Shown one piece after another: positions 1 to 6,524 of a DNA stretch of 20,367 nucleotides. Each line of letters starts with the position of its first letter. The stretch's first letter is position 1. The stretch is from an uncultured Bacteroidaceae bacterium. Its GTDB lineage: Bacteria; Bacteroidota; Bacteroidia; Bacteroidales; Bacteroidaceae. The DNA lies in the NCBI GenBank assembly GCA_904502185.1, contig CAJGDX010000030.1:1-20367 (forward strand). Direction: 5' to 3'. Position numbers and translations under genes: made by a program. Under the pieces are notes generated by a model that saw only the letters and a list, made by a program, of their open reading frames with translations, did not search any database and was not told the origin of the DNA.

Positions 1-117
1 AAACAGACGAAAAGACTCGAGCGACAAGGCTCGCCACCGACTGAAGAATGTTGCCGCAAAGGCAACTTCTGAACAAAGGCAGAGCCGCCTGATGCGTCCC
101 GTGTGCCGGGGCTTTTG

Positions 118-140
118 CTTCTTTTGCCCGGCAAAAGAAG
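118..140. repeat. 11-bp palindrome with one-base centre
   Basis: The arms CTTCTTTTGCC and GGCAAAAGAAG match perfectly around a single C at 129. No T-run follows on either strand in the position expected for an intrinsic terminator. It is therefore more likely a repeat-associated palindrome than a terminator. Confidence 0.5.
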
Positions 141-199
141 GGAACAGATTGAAGTGAACCTAAATGATTGCAACCAAAAATTAAGGGTAAAACAGACTT

Positions 200-223
200 T
201 TGAACTCCTACGGAGGAGTTCAA
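200..223. repeat. 10-bp inverted repeat, tetraloop ACGG
   Basis: TTGAACTCCT (200-209) and AGGAGTTCAA (214-223) pair perfectly around ACGG. It lies in AT-rich intergenic DNA. It could be a weak terminator for whatever lies to the left or an operator. The sequence does not decide between these. Confidence 0.5.
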
Positions 224-342
224 GACATCTATGGAATATTATATTTCCATTATATCGAACTCACGTTAAATATCGAATTTTAAAAGGATTAAATACGTTT
301 ACCGGCACCAATAATTTTTAATAGAAACTATCCATTATATAC

Positions 343-372
343 AAAAGAAGCCGTTACACAGGTAACGACTTC
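343..372 (-). terminator. Intrinsic terminator after the EamA exporter gene
   Basis: On the minus strand GAAGTCGTTAC and GTAACGGCTTC form an 11-bp stem with one G-U pair and a four-base loop, followed by TTTT. It lies about 60 bases past the stop codon of the leftward exporter gene and probably ends the murB-hydrolase-exporter transcript. Confidence 0.75.
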
Positions 373-429
373 AACTTATCTTACTTCTTTTAAACTGCTA
401 ACAAACGCTTTAATCTCCTTAAACAGCAA

Positions 430-1308
430 CTACTTTTTCCCCCTATTCACAATAAAAATACCCGCGGTAGCAAGCAACAAAGCCACAAAATACTTCACAT
501 GAAAAGGCTCACCCAGATAAAGACACGAAGTGATAGCCCCGACAGCAGGAATAAGAGAATTGAAAATAGCAACCTTTCCCACAGGGTTGCAGCTGAGCAG
601 TTTATTATAAAGGGCAAAGCCCAAAGCAGATATACACACAAGCAAGAAAAGGATAAACAAACCTTGTGCAGTAACCACAGGCAGAGTGCCACCGCAACAT
701 AATCCGACAACAAGCAGCAACAAACCGCCGATGGCAAGACTGTAACCCGTACCCACAAAGACATCCATTCTTTTGCTCACTCCGCGAGTCATAAGCCCGG
801 CAAATGCCGAACACAAGGCATTGAGAATAATCATTCCATCGCCCTGCAAAGTGAAGTTTCCACTGTCGCCACTTCCAACATTCAACGCCACTATACCGGC
901 GAAGCCTATGACACATCCTGTTATCTTACCGAGCGTCAGTCGGTCGCTTTTGAAGAAAAGGCACGCCAGAAGAACCAATGTAAAGACACTCAGCGAATTG
1001 AGTATGGCAGCCCTCGCCCCTGCACTGTTCGACAGACCTATGTAGAAACAGGCATAATGCAGTGTGGTGTTTAGCAGTGAGAAGAGAAAAATAAAAGTCC
1101 AATCGGTGCTTTGTCTTATACTGAAACTCCTGCGCGTGGCAAGGGCTATGGCAAGAACAATAACACCGGAAATGGTGAAACGCACTCCTGCAAAAAGAAT
1201 CTTGCTACCCGTCATCGACTGCCCGATACCAAACTCGGAAAAGCCATGCTTGATTAGCGGATAGGCCCACCCCCATGCCACGGCAGCAGTCAGGGCAAAC
1301 AGCGTCAC
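430..1308 (-). CDS. DMT-superfamily transporter (EamA family)
   Basis: This is a predicted inner-membrane permease of 292 residues, the usual length for the drug/metabolite transporter superfamily. It is strongly hydrophobic throughout, with about ten membrane segments in two tandem EamA halves. The first half ends near a Gly-rich segment typical of the family (GFAGIVAL); the second contains the family pattern of a small-residue helix followed by a short glutamate-bearing loop (YLGEP). Members export amino acids, purines or other small metabolites; the substrate cannot be read from sequence. No ATG fits the N-terminus, so a GTG at 1308 is the chosen start; the frame stays open for 12 more codons upstream without a standard start. 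It lies 63 bases after the hydrolase gene on the same strand and is probably the last gene of the murB transcript. Confidence 0.85.
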   Translation of the reverse strand: MTLFALTAAVAWGWAYPLIKHGFSEFGIGQSMTGSKILFAGVRFTISGVIVLAIALATRRSFSIRQSTDWTFIFLFSLLNTTLHYACFYIGLSNSAGARAAILNSLSVFTLVLLACLFFKSDRLTLGKITGCVIGFAGIVALNVGSGDSGNFTLQGDGMIILNALCSAFAGLMTRGVSKRMDVFVGTGYSLAIGGLLLLVVGLCCGGTLPVVTAQGLFILFLLVCISALGFALYNKLLSCNPVGKVAIFNSLIPAVGAITSCLYLGEPFHVKYFVALLLATAGIFIVNRGKK

Positions 1309-1371
1309 CCACAGAGGGCGCTGAAAAATACTTCTGTTATCTTTTTACATATCGAAGAGAGGTTGAATACC

Positions 1372-2148
1372 CTATTTCCCTGTTTCAGGCACATCAAACA
1401 CCAGACCATCGTAGGCAAGGTGAACACCGGCAGGAAGCACACGCTCAATCTTGGCATGCAATCCAATGTGGTGCATCAGATGGGTGAAATATGTGACACG
1501 CGGCGCAATGCGCTCTATTACCTTGTAGGCCTCGAGCACAGTCTGATGCGAACCATGGGGCTTTGAGAAACGCAAAGCATTGATTACAAGCGTATCTACG
1601 CCAATCAACTTTTCAACCTCGGTATCCTCAATACGGCTCATATCAGTTATGTATGCGAAGTTGCCGAAGCGATAGCCCAATATTGGCAGACGGCCATGAA
1701 AAACACGGATTGGAAGAATGGAAAAATCGCCTACGCGGAACTCCTCGCCGGCATCTATGGTGTTCAACATGAGGTTGGGAACACCCGGATATTTAACCTC
1801 GGAAAAGCAGTATGGCAACACACTTTTCACATGTGCCACGGTGGGAGCCTCGGCATATATCTGAATATCACCCTGACGACAGAATGGACGCAAATCGTCG
1901 AGTCCGCCAGTGTGGTCGTAATGATGATGCGTCAACAGCACTGCATCAATCTTGTTGAACGGCTGATGAAGCATCTGTATTCTGAAATCGGGGCCACAAT
2001 CGATGAGCAGCCTGCTGTTGCCATGCTCGACAAGAGCCGAAGAGCGTAGACGAAAATCGCGTGGGTCGGTGGAGCGACAAACCTCGCATCCGCAGCCAAG
2101 CTCGGGAACACCCGTCGAAGTGCCGGAACCTAAAATAGTGACTCTCAT
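1372..2148 (-). CDS. MBL-fold metal-dependent hydrolase, PhnP-like
   Basis: This is a metallo-beta-lactamase-fold hydrolase of 258 residues related to PhnP, the phosphoribosyl cyclic phosphodiesterase. The metal-binding motif HxHxDH is intact (His74, His76, Asp78, His79), and the C-terminal part has further histidines in the order expected for the second metal site. The N-terminal GSGTSTGVP loop and the Cys19/Cys21/Cys24 cluster match the structural zinc site of the PhnP subgroup. The frame continues upstream to 2199, but that extension would overlap murB; the ATG at 2148 leaves a 13-base gap after murB and starts directly at the family's first strand. No phosphonate genes are nearby, so the substrate is unknown; a general cyclic-phosphate or housekeeping role is more likely than phosphonate breakdown. 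Confidence 0.85.
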   Translation of the reverse strand: MRVTILGSGTSTGVPELGCGCEVCRSTDPRDFRLRSSALVEHGNSRLLIDCGPDFRIQMLHQPFNKIDAVLLTHHHYDHTGGLDDLRPFCRQGDIQIYAEAPTVAHVKSVLPYCFSEVKYPGVPNLMLNTIDAGEEFRVGDFSILPIRVFHGRLPILGYRFGNFAYITDMSRIEDTEVEKLIGVDTLVINALRFSKPHGSHQTVLEAYKVIERIAPRVTYFTHLMHHIGLHAKIERVLPAGVHLAYDGLVFDVPETGK

Positions 2149-2161
2149 ACTATTATTCGCG

Positions 2162-3169
2162 TTATTCAATAGCATTAACCTCGGGAGATATGCTGACACC
2201 GAACTTCTCCTGCACCGACTGCTGAATGCGATGGGCGAAGTCCATTACCTCACGTCCTGTGGCACCACCGAGATTCACAATAACCAATGCCTGATGAGGA
2301 TAAACCCCTACCCTTGCATCGCTTCTCTCTTTCCATCCGCAGCGATCTATAAGCCATCCGGCTGAAAGTTTGACGCCATTGGGCGCGGGATAAACAGGCA
2401 TTGAGGGGTAAAGAGCCTTCAGTTCATCGGCCTTGGCAGGCTCCACTACAGGGTTCATGAAGAAACTGCCTGCGCTTCCCATCACTGCCGGGTCGGGCAA
2501 TTTTGCCGCACGGGTCTTGCACACTGCGTCACGTATATTCGCAGCAGTCACTCCGCCCTTAGCCTCGCACTGCTCCTTGAGGTTGCCATAAGATAGCACA
2601 TATTGGGGAATCTTGTTTAGGCGGAATATCACATGTGTAATCACATACTTATCCTTTTCGTCGTTCTTGAAAATGCTGTCGCGGTAGGCATAGCAGCAAT
2701 CGTCGTTCAGGAACGACACCGTACAGCAACCTTTCAGTGAAACAGCATCGACCTTCACAATGAAATCTCCTGCCTCGACACCATAGGCACCTACATTCTG
2801 CACGGCACTGGCACCCACCTCGCCGGGAATTGCTGAAAGGTTTTCGAGTCCCTGCCAGCCCTGAGCAACCGAATATGCAACAAATTCGTCCCAGTTCACT
2901 CCGCTGCCCACACGCACAAAGACCGATGATTCATTCTCACCGAGAACCTCGATGGTCTTTATTGCCGAGTGCATTACAACTCCGTCGAAGTCGCCCATAA
3001 AAAGCAGATTACTGCCACCGCCAATAACCAAATGGCGCATGCCGCCAAGTTCGGAAGCGATGCGCAACACATCCCCGACCTCGGTAAATTCAACAAAATG
3101 AGCCGCCTTCACATCCATTCCGAATGTATTGTGGGGCAGCAGCGAATATGATGCAAAATGTCTAATCAT
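2162..3169 (-). CDS. murB: UDP-N-acetylenolpyruvoylglucosamine reductase
   Basis: MurB is the cytoplasmic FAD enzyme that reduces UDP-GlcNAc-enolpyruvate with NADPH to UDP-MurNAc, the second committed step of peptidoglycan synthesis. The protein has 335 residues, close to the type I (E. coli-like) length. The FAD-binding domain shows GGGSNLLF and the segment IPGEVGASAVQNVGAYG; YRDSIF carries the expected active-site arginine. The catalytic serine lies in GSAGSFF (Ser235), and the conserved glutamate is in PEV near the C-terminus (Glu330). It is the first gene of a leftward transcript and is followed after 13 bases by the PhnP-like hydrolase. A Bacteroidota-type promoter lies just upstream. 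Confidence 0.96.
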   Translation of the reverse strand: MIRHFASYSLLPHNTFGMDVKAAHFVEFTEVGDVLRIASELGGMRHLVIGGGSNLLFMGDFDGVVMHSAIKTIEVLGENESSVFVRVGSGVNWDEFVAYSVAQGWQGLENLSAIPGEVGASAVQNVGAYGVEAGDFIVKVDAVSLKGCCTVSFLNDDCCYAYRDSIFKNDEKDKYVITHVIFRLNKIPQYVLSYGNLKEQCEAKGGVTAANIRDAVCKTRAAKLPDPAVMGSAGSFFMNPVVEPAKADELKALYPSMPVYPAPNGVKLSAGWLIDRCGWKERSDARVGVYPHQALVIVNLGGATGREVMDFAHRIQQSVQEKFGVSISPEVNAIE

Positions 3170-3206
3170 ACAGGGAAAATTCTATAAAACGTTCAAATTT
3201 CAGCCA

Positions 3207-3238
3207 CGAAGATAACGCAAATCACAAGCAGAAACAAA
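3207..3238 (-). promoter_or_regulatory. Promoter for murB block
   Basis: On the minus strand there is TTTG (3238-3235), 20 bases, then TATCTTCG (3214-3207). This is one base off the Bacteroidota -7 consensus TAnnTTTG, with normal spacing to the -33 box. The predicted start of transcription is about 35 bases before the murB ATG. Confidence 0.65.
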
Positions 3239-3267
3239 AATTATTGAAAAAATTGAAACAGCAAGCG

Positions 3268-3296
3268 TTGTATATCGTCACAAATTATTAATTTTG
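3268..3296 (+). promoter_or_regulatory. Promoter for pheS
   Basis: A full-match -7 box TAATTTTG (3289-3296) is preceded at 18 bases by a partial -33 box (GTTG, ending at 3270). Transcription would start about 50 bases before the pheS ATG. It diverges from the murB promoter, with about 50 bases between the two -7 boxes on opposite strands. Confidence 0.65.
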
Positions 3297-3348
3297 CACG
3301 AATAATAGAGAGTAAATAAGAACGAACAATAAAGCAACATAACAGAAA

Positions 3349-4368
3349 ATGATAGAGCAAATAGAAAAATTGCTTGAAGAGATTAAAAGCATCACAGCAA
3401 ACAACGCCGAAGAACTGGAGGCCCTGCGTCTGAAATATCTCAGCAAGAAAGGTATCCTCAACACTCTTATGGCACAGTTCCGCGAAGTTCCCGCTGACCA
3501 GAAAAGAGAGTTCGGCGTAAAGCTCAATGAACTGAAAAATGCCACACAGGAGAAAATCAGTTCGCTGAAGGAGGCACTCGAAAGCAAAGAAGAGGAGCAG
3601 TGCGAACTCGACCTCACACGTCCCGGTTACCCCGGCAAGCTCGGCACACGCCATCCGCTTTCAATTGTAAAGAATGAGATTATCGACATATTCTCACGTC
3701 TGGGCTTCTCAATCGCCAACGGTGTAGAGGTAGAGGACGACTGGCACGTATTCTCGGCCATGAACTTTGCCGAAGACCACCCCGCACGCGACATGCAGGA
3801 CACATTCTTTGTGGAGGCACACCCCGACATAATACTTCGCACACACACCAGTAGCGTACAGAGCCGAGTGATGGAGACTTCACAGCCTCCCATCCGCATC
3901 ATTGCCCCCGGACGCGTTTACCGCAACGAGGCAATCAGCTACCGCGCACACTGTTTCTTCCACCAGCTGGAGGCTTTGTACATCGACAAGAACGTATCGT
4001 TCACCGACCTGAAGCAGGTACTTCTGCTCTTCGCAAAAGAGATGTTCGGCAACGACACAAAGATACGTCTGCGTCCCTCGTACTTCCCCTTCACCGAACC
4101 CTCTGCCGAAATGGACATCAGCTGCAACATCTGCGGCGGTAAAGGCTGTCCCTTCTGCAAAGGCACAGGATGGGTTGAGATTCTCGGTTGCGGTATGGTA
4201 GACCCCAACGTTCTCGAACTTTGCGGCATCGACAGCAAAGAGTATTCGGGCTACGCACTGGGTATGGGTATCGAGCGCATCACCAACCTCAAATATCAGG
4301 TAAAAGACTTGCGTCTGTTCAGCGAAAACGACATTCGCTTCCTTAAGCTGTTTGAGAGCGCCAACTAA
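3349..4368 (+). CDS. pheS: Phenylalanine--tRNA ligase alpha subunit
   Basis: PheS is the catalytic alpha subunit of the alpha2-beta2 enzyme that charges tRNA-Phe. The protein has 339 residues, the normal length. The N-terminal 100 residues form the tRNA-binding coiled coil (heptad-rich, Lys/Glu-rich). The class II core follows, with motif 2 around GRVYRNEAIS and FHQLEALYID and motif 3 around GMGIERI. An uncommon detail is a four-cysteine cluster C-x2-C-x4-C-x2-C (Cys259, 262, 267, 270) with glycines between, just before the conserved GCGMVDPNVL segment; E. coli-type PheS has no such cluster. It looks like a single zinc knuckle of the DnaJ type. The beta-subunit gene pheT is not in this window, as is common in this group. 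nth follows after 12 bases, so the two are probably co-transcribed. Confidence 0.97.
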   Translation: MIEQIEKLLEEIKSITANNAEELEALRLKYLSKKGILNTLMAQFREVPADQKREFGVKLNELKNATQEKISSLKEALESKEEEQCELDLTRPGYPGKLGTRHPLSIVKNEIIDIFSRLGFSIANGVEVEDDWHVFSAMNFAEDHPARDMQDTFFVEAHPDIILRTHTSSVQSRVMETSQPPIRIIAPGRVYRNEAISYRAHCFFHQLEALYIDKNVSFTDLKQVLLLFAKEMFGNDTKIRLRPSYFPFTEPSAEMDISCNICGGKGCPFCKGTGWVEILGCGMVDPNVLELCGIDSKEYSGYALGMGIERITNLKYQVKDLRLFSENDIRFLKLFESAN

Positions 4369-4380
4369 CCACCTTCGGGC

Positions 4381-5049
4381 ATGAGGATAGCCGAGCTGTA
4401 CACAAAAGTACTCGAATACTTCGACAAGGCGATGCCGGTAGCCGAGACGGAGCTTCACTACGAAAATCCGTTCCAACTGCTGATAGCTGTCATTCTGTCG
4501 GCACAGTGTACCGACAAACGGGTGAACATAGTCACTCCCGACCTGTTTGCCCGCTACGACACTCCGCAGGAACTGGCCGAAGCGCACCCCGACGAAGTAT
4601 ACAACTACATTAAAAGCATCTCCTACCCCAACAACAAGGCCAAGCACCTTGTGGGAATGGCACAGAAATTGTGCAGTGACTTTGGCGGAGAGGTGCCGGG
4701 CACGCTCGAAGAGCTTACCACCCTTCCGGGTGTAGGTCGCAAGACAGCCAATGTGATACAGGCGGTAGTATACAACAAGGCAGCAATGGCAGTCGACACT
4801 CACGTCTTTCGTGTGAGTCACCGCATAGGGTTGGTGCCACCAAGTTGCACCACGCCTTACAGCGTAGAAAAAAGATTGGTGAAATACATACCCGAAAAGC
4901 TGATACCCAAGGCCCACCACTGGCTGATACTCCATGGCAGATATGTCTGCAAGGCACGACTGCCCGAATGCAGCCAATGTGGTCTGACAGGAATATGCAG
5001 GGAGTATGCCAAGAAAGACAAAAAAACTGTTTGTCAAATAATTAAATAA
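4381..5049 (+). CDS. nth: Endonuclease III (DNA glycosylase/AP lyase)
   Basis: Nth removes oxidised pyrimidines from DNA and cuts the abasic site, in the first step of base excision repair. The 222-residue protein has the helix-hairpin-helix LPGVGRKTAN with the catalytic lysine (Lys121), the catalytic aspartate in VDTHVFRV (Asp139), and the C-terminal iron-sulphur cluster ligands in the exact spacing C-x6-C-x2-C-x5-C (Cys190, 197, 200, 206). All key residues are present, so it should be active. It follows pheS closely on the same strand. The 3' end of the gene contains the -33 box of the pgk promoter. Confidence 0.97.
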   Translation: MRIAELYTKVLEYFDKAMPVAETELHYENPFQLLIAVILSAQCTDKRVNIVTPDLFARYDTPQELAEAHPDEVYNYIKSISYPNNKAKHLVGMAQKLCSDFGGEVPGTLEELTTLPGVGRKTANVIQAVVYNKAAMAVDTHVFRVSHRIGLVPPSCTTPYSVEKRLVKYIPEKLIPKAHHWLILHGRYVCKARLPECSQCGLTGICREYAKKDKKTVCQIIK

Positions 5050-5060
5050 AGCTATATTTG
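5030..5060 (+). promoter_or_regulatory. Promoter for pgk (full-consensus Bacteroidota type)
   Basis: TTTG (5030-5033), exactly 19 bases, then TATATTTG (5053-5060) matches the Bacteroidota primary sigma-factor consensus TTTG-N19-TAnnTTTG at every defined base. It starts inside the last codons of nth and ends just past its stop. It gives pgk its own strong promoter and a leader of about 70 bases. Confidence 0.85.
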
Positions 5061-5135
5061 CAGATGTGTGAGTCGTCACCGGCGGCAATCTGCACAAAAA
5101 ACGATAATTAACCACATTTCAAAATAACAAAAACA

Positions 5136-6389
5136 ATGATGACAATTGACAATTACAACTTTGCCGGTAAAAAGGCAATCGTTCGCGTAGACTTCAACGT
5201 ACCCTTGAACGAAGAGGGCAAAATCACAGACGACACACGTATCCGCGGTGCACTTCCCACACTCAAGAAGGTGTTGGCTGACGGCGGTGCTCTCATCATC
5301 ATGTCACACATGGGCAAGCCCAAGGGTAAGGTTAACGCTAAATACTCATTGAGTCAGATTGTAGAGGCAGTATCAGAGAAACTCGGCGTTGCTGTACAGT
5401 TCGCACCCGACTGCGCTAAGGCAGCAGAGGCAGCAGCAGCACTCAAAGCCGGTGAAGTTCTCTTGCTCGAGAACCTCCGCTTCTATCCCGAAGAGGAAGG
5501 CAAACCCGTAGGCATCGACAAAGAGGATCCCGCATACAACGATGCTAAGAAGGCTATGAAAGAGTCTCAGAAAGAGTTTGCTAAGACATTGGCATCATAC
5601 GCTGACTGCTACATCAACGATGCATTCGGTACAGCTCACCGTCGTCACGCATCTACAGCAGTTGTAGCTGACTACTTCAACGAGGACAGCAAAATGCTCG
5701 GTTACCTCATGGAGAAAGAGGTTCAGGCTGTTGACAACATCCTCAAAGATATCAAACGTCCCTTCACAGCTATCATGGGTGGTTCAAAGGTATCAACAAA
5801 GATAGGTATCATCGAGAACCTCATGGACAAGGTAGACAACCTCATCCTCTGCGGTGGTATGACATACACATTCGCTAAGGCACAGGGAGGTCAGATTGGT
5901 AAGTCTATCGTTGAGGACGACAAGCTCGACCTCGCTCTCAACATCATCGAGCAGGCTAAGGCTAAGGGTGTAAACCTCGTACTCGCTACAGACTGTGTTG
6001 CAGCAGACGATTTCTCTAACGACGCTAACACACAGGTTGTTCCCGTTAACGCTATCCCCGAAGCATGGGAAGGTCTCGATGCAGGTCCCGATGCTCAGAA
6101 GGCATTTGCAGCAGCTATCGAGGGTGCAAAGACTATCCTCTGGAACGGTCCCGCAGGTGTATTCGAGTTCGACAACTTCACAGCAGGTTCACGCGCAATT
6201 GCTGAGGCTATCGCAAAGGCAACAAGCGCAGGTGCATTCTCACTCATCGGTGGTGGCGACTCTGTAGCATGTATCAACAAGTTCGGCATGGCTGACCAGG
6301 TATCATACATCTCAACAGGTGGTGGCGCATTGTTGGAGGCTATCGAGGGTAAGGTACTCCCCGGAGTTGCAGCTATCAAAGGCGAATAA
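5136..6389 (+). CDS. pgk: Phosphoglycerate kinase
   Basis: Pgk transfers the phosphate of 1,3-bisphosphoglycerate to ADP in glycolysis. The protein has 417 residues. The N-terminal domain shows VRVDFNVP, the SHMGKPKG loop, LLENLRFYPEEE and the NDAFGTAHRRHAS phosphate-binding segment; the C-terminal nucleotide domain shows GGSKVSTK, the WNGPAGVFE loop and the terminal GGGDS and STGGGA loops. All are intact. The start is a double ATG; either could be used. Codon choice differs visibly from the neighbours: many GCT, GCA and ACA codons and few of the GCC, ACC and CGC codons common next door. That is the pattern of a very highly expressed gene rather than of transfer. It has its own promoter and is followed by a strong hairpin terminator. 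Confidence 0.98.
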   Translation: MMTIDNYNFAGKKAIVRVDFNVPLNEEGKITDDTRIRGALPTLKKVLADGGALIIMSHMGKPKGKVNAKYSLSQIVEAVSEKLGVAVQFAPDCAKAAEAAAALKAGEVLLLENLRFYPEEEGKPVGIDKEDPAYNDAKKAMKESQKEFAKTLASYADCYINDAFGTAHRRHASTAVVADYFNEDSKMLGYLMEKEVQAVDNILKDIKRPFTAIMGGSKVSTKIGIIENLMDKVDNLILCGGMTYTFAKAQGGQIGKSIVEDDKLDLALNIIEQAKAKGVNLVLATDCVAADDFSNDANTQVVPVNAIPEAWEGLDAGPDAQKAFAAAIEGAKTILWNGPAGVFEFDNFTAGSRAIAEAIAKATSAGAFSLIGGGDSVACINKFGMADQVSYISTGGGALLEAIEGKVLPGVAAIKGE

Positions 6390-6464
6390 TCCACAAACCC
6401 GTATACAGGCAGTTTAGATATATAAGGATATAGATTTAAACTACTTATAAATTTCACTCTAAGA

Positions 6465-6492
6465 TAAACAGCGCGGCAATCCGCGCTGTTTA
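6465..6492 (+). terminator. Terminator hairpin after pgk
   Basis: A perfect 12-bp stem, TAAACAGCGCGG and CCGCGCTGTTTA, closes on CAAT. The stem is GC-rich at the top and AT-rich at the base, and a short TTG follows it. It lies 75 bases past the pgk stop and 32 bases before the TPR gene, and probably separates the two. Confidence 0.8.
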
Positions 6493-6524
6493 TTGTAAAA
6501 AAACACCCAAAGGCAGTCACACTT

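Larger units (their letters stand above)
1..342. other. Non-coding or repeat-like stretch with palindromes
   Basis: No convincing gene is visible here. One forward frame is open from base 2 to a stop at 155-157, so a foreign C-terminal tail is possible, but its composition (Arg/Lys-rich, then Cys/Phe-rich through a palindrome) does not look like a normal protein end. The GC-richer first 140 bases contain two hairpins: GTTGCC/GGCAAC (50-55 and 61-66), and an almost perfect palindrome with arms CTTCTTTTGCC and GGCAAAAGAAG (118-128 and 130-140). The rest, from about 160, is AT-rich and contains a third hairpin at 200-223. The sharp change in composition near 145 suggests a repeat fragment joined to ordinary intergenic DNA. 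Confidence 0.4.

Noticed and set aside
103..321. Small plus-strand open frame near the left edge (72 codons)
   Set aside because: It starts inside a palindrome, ends in AT-rich intergenic sequence, and has no family resemblance or promoter.
5058..5094. Possible hairpin leader of pgk (TGCAGAT/ATCTGCA)
   Set aside because: The left arm overlaps the -7 box, so part of it is not transcribed; only five base pairs with a large loop remain.
3880..5115. Long open frame on the minus strand opposite pheS and nth (411 codons)
   Set aside because: It lies entirely antisense to two certain genes, has no recognisable domain, and a Cys/Val/Phe-rich composition typical of a shadow frame.
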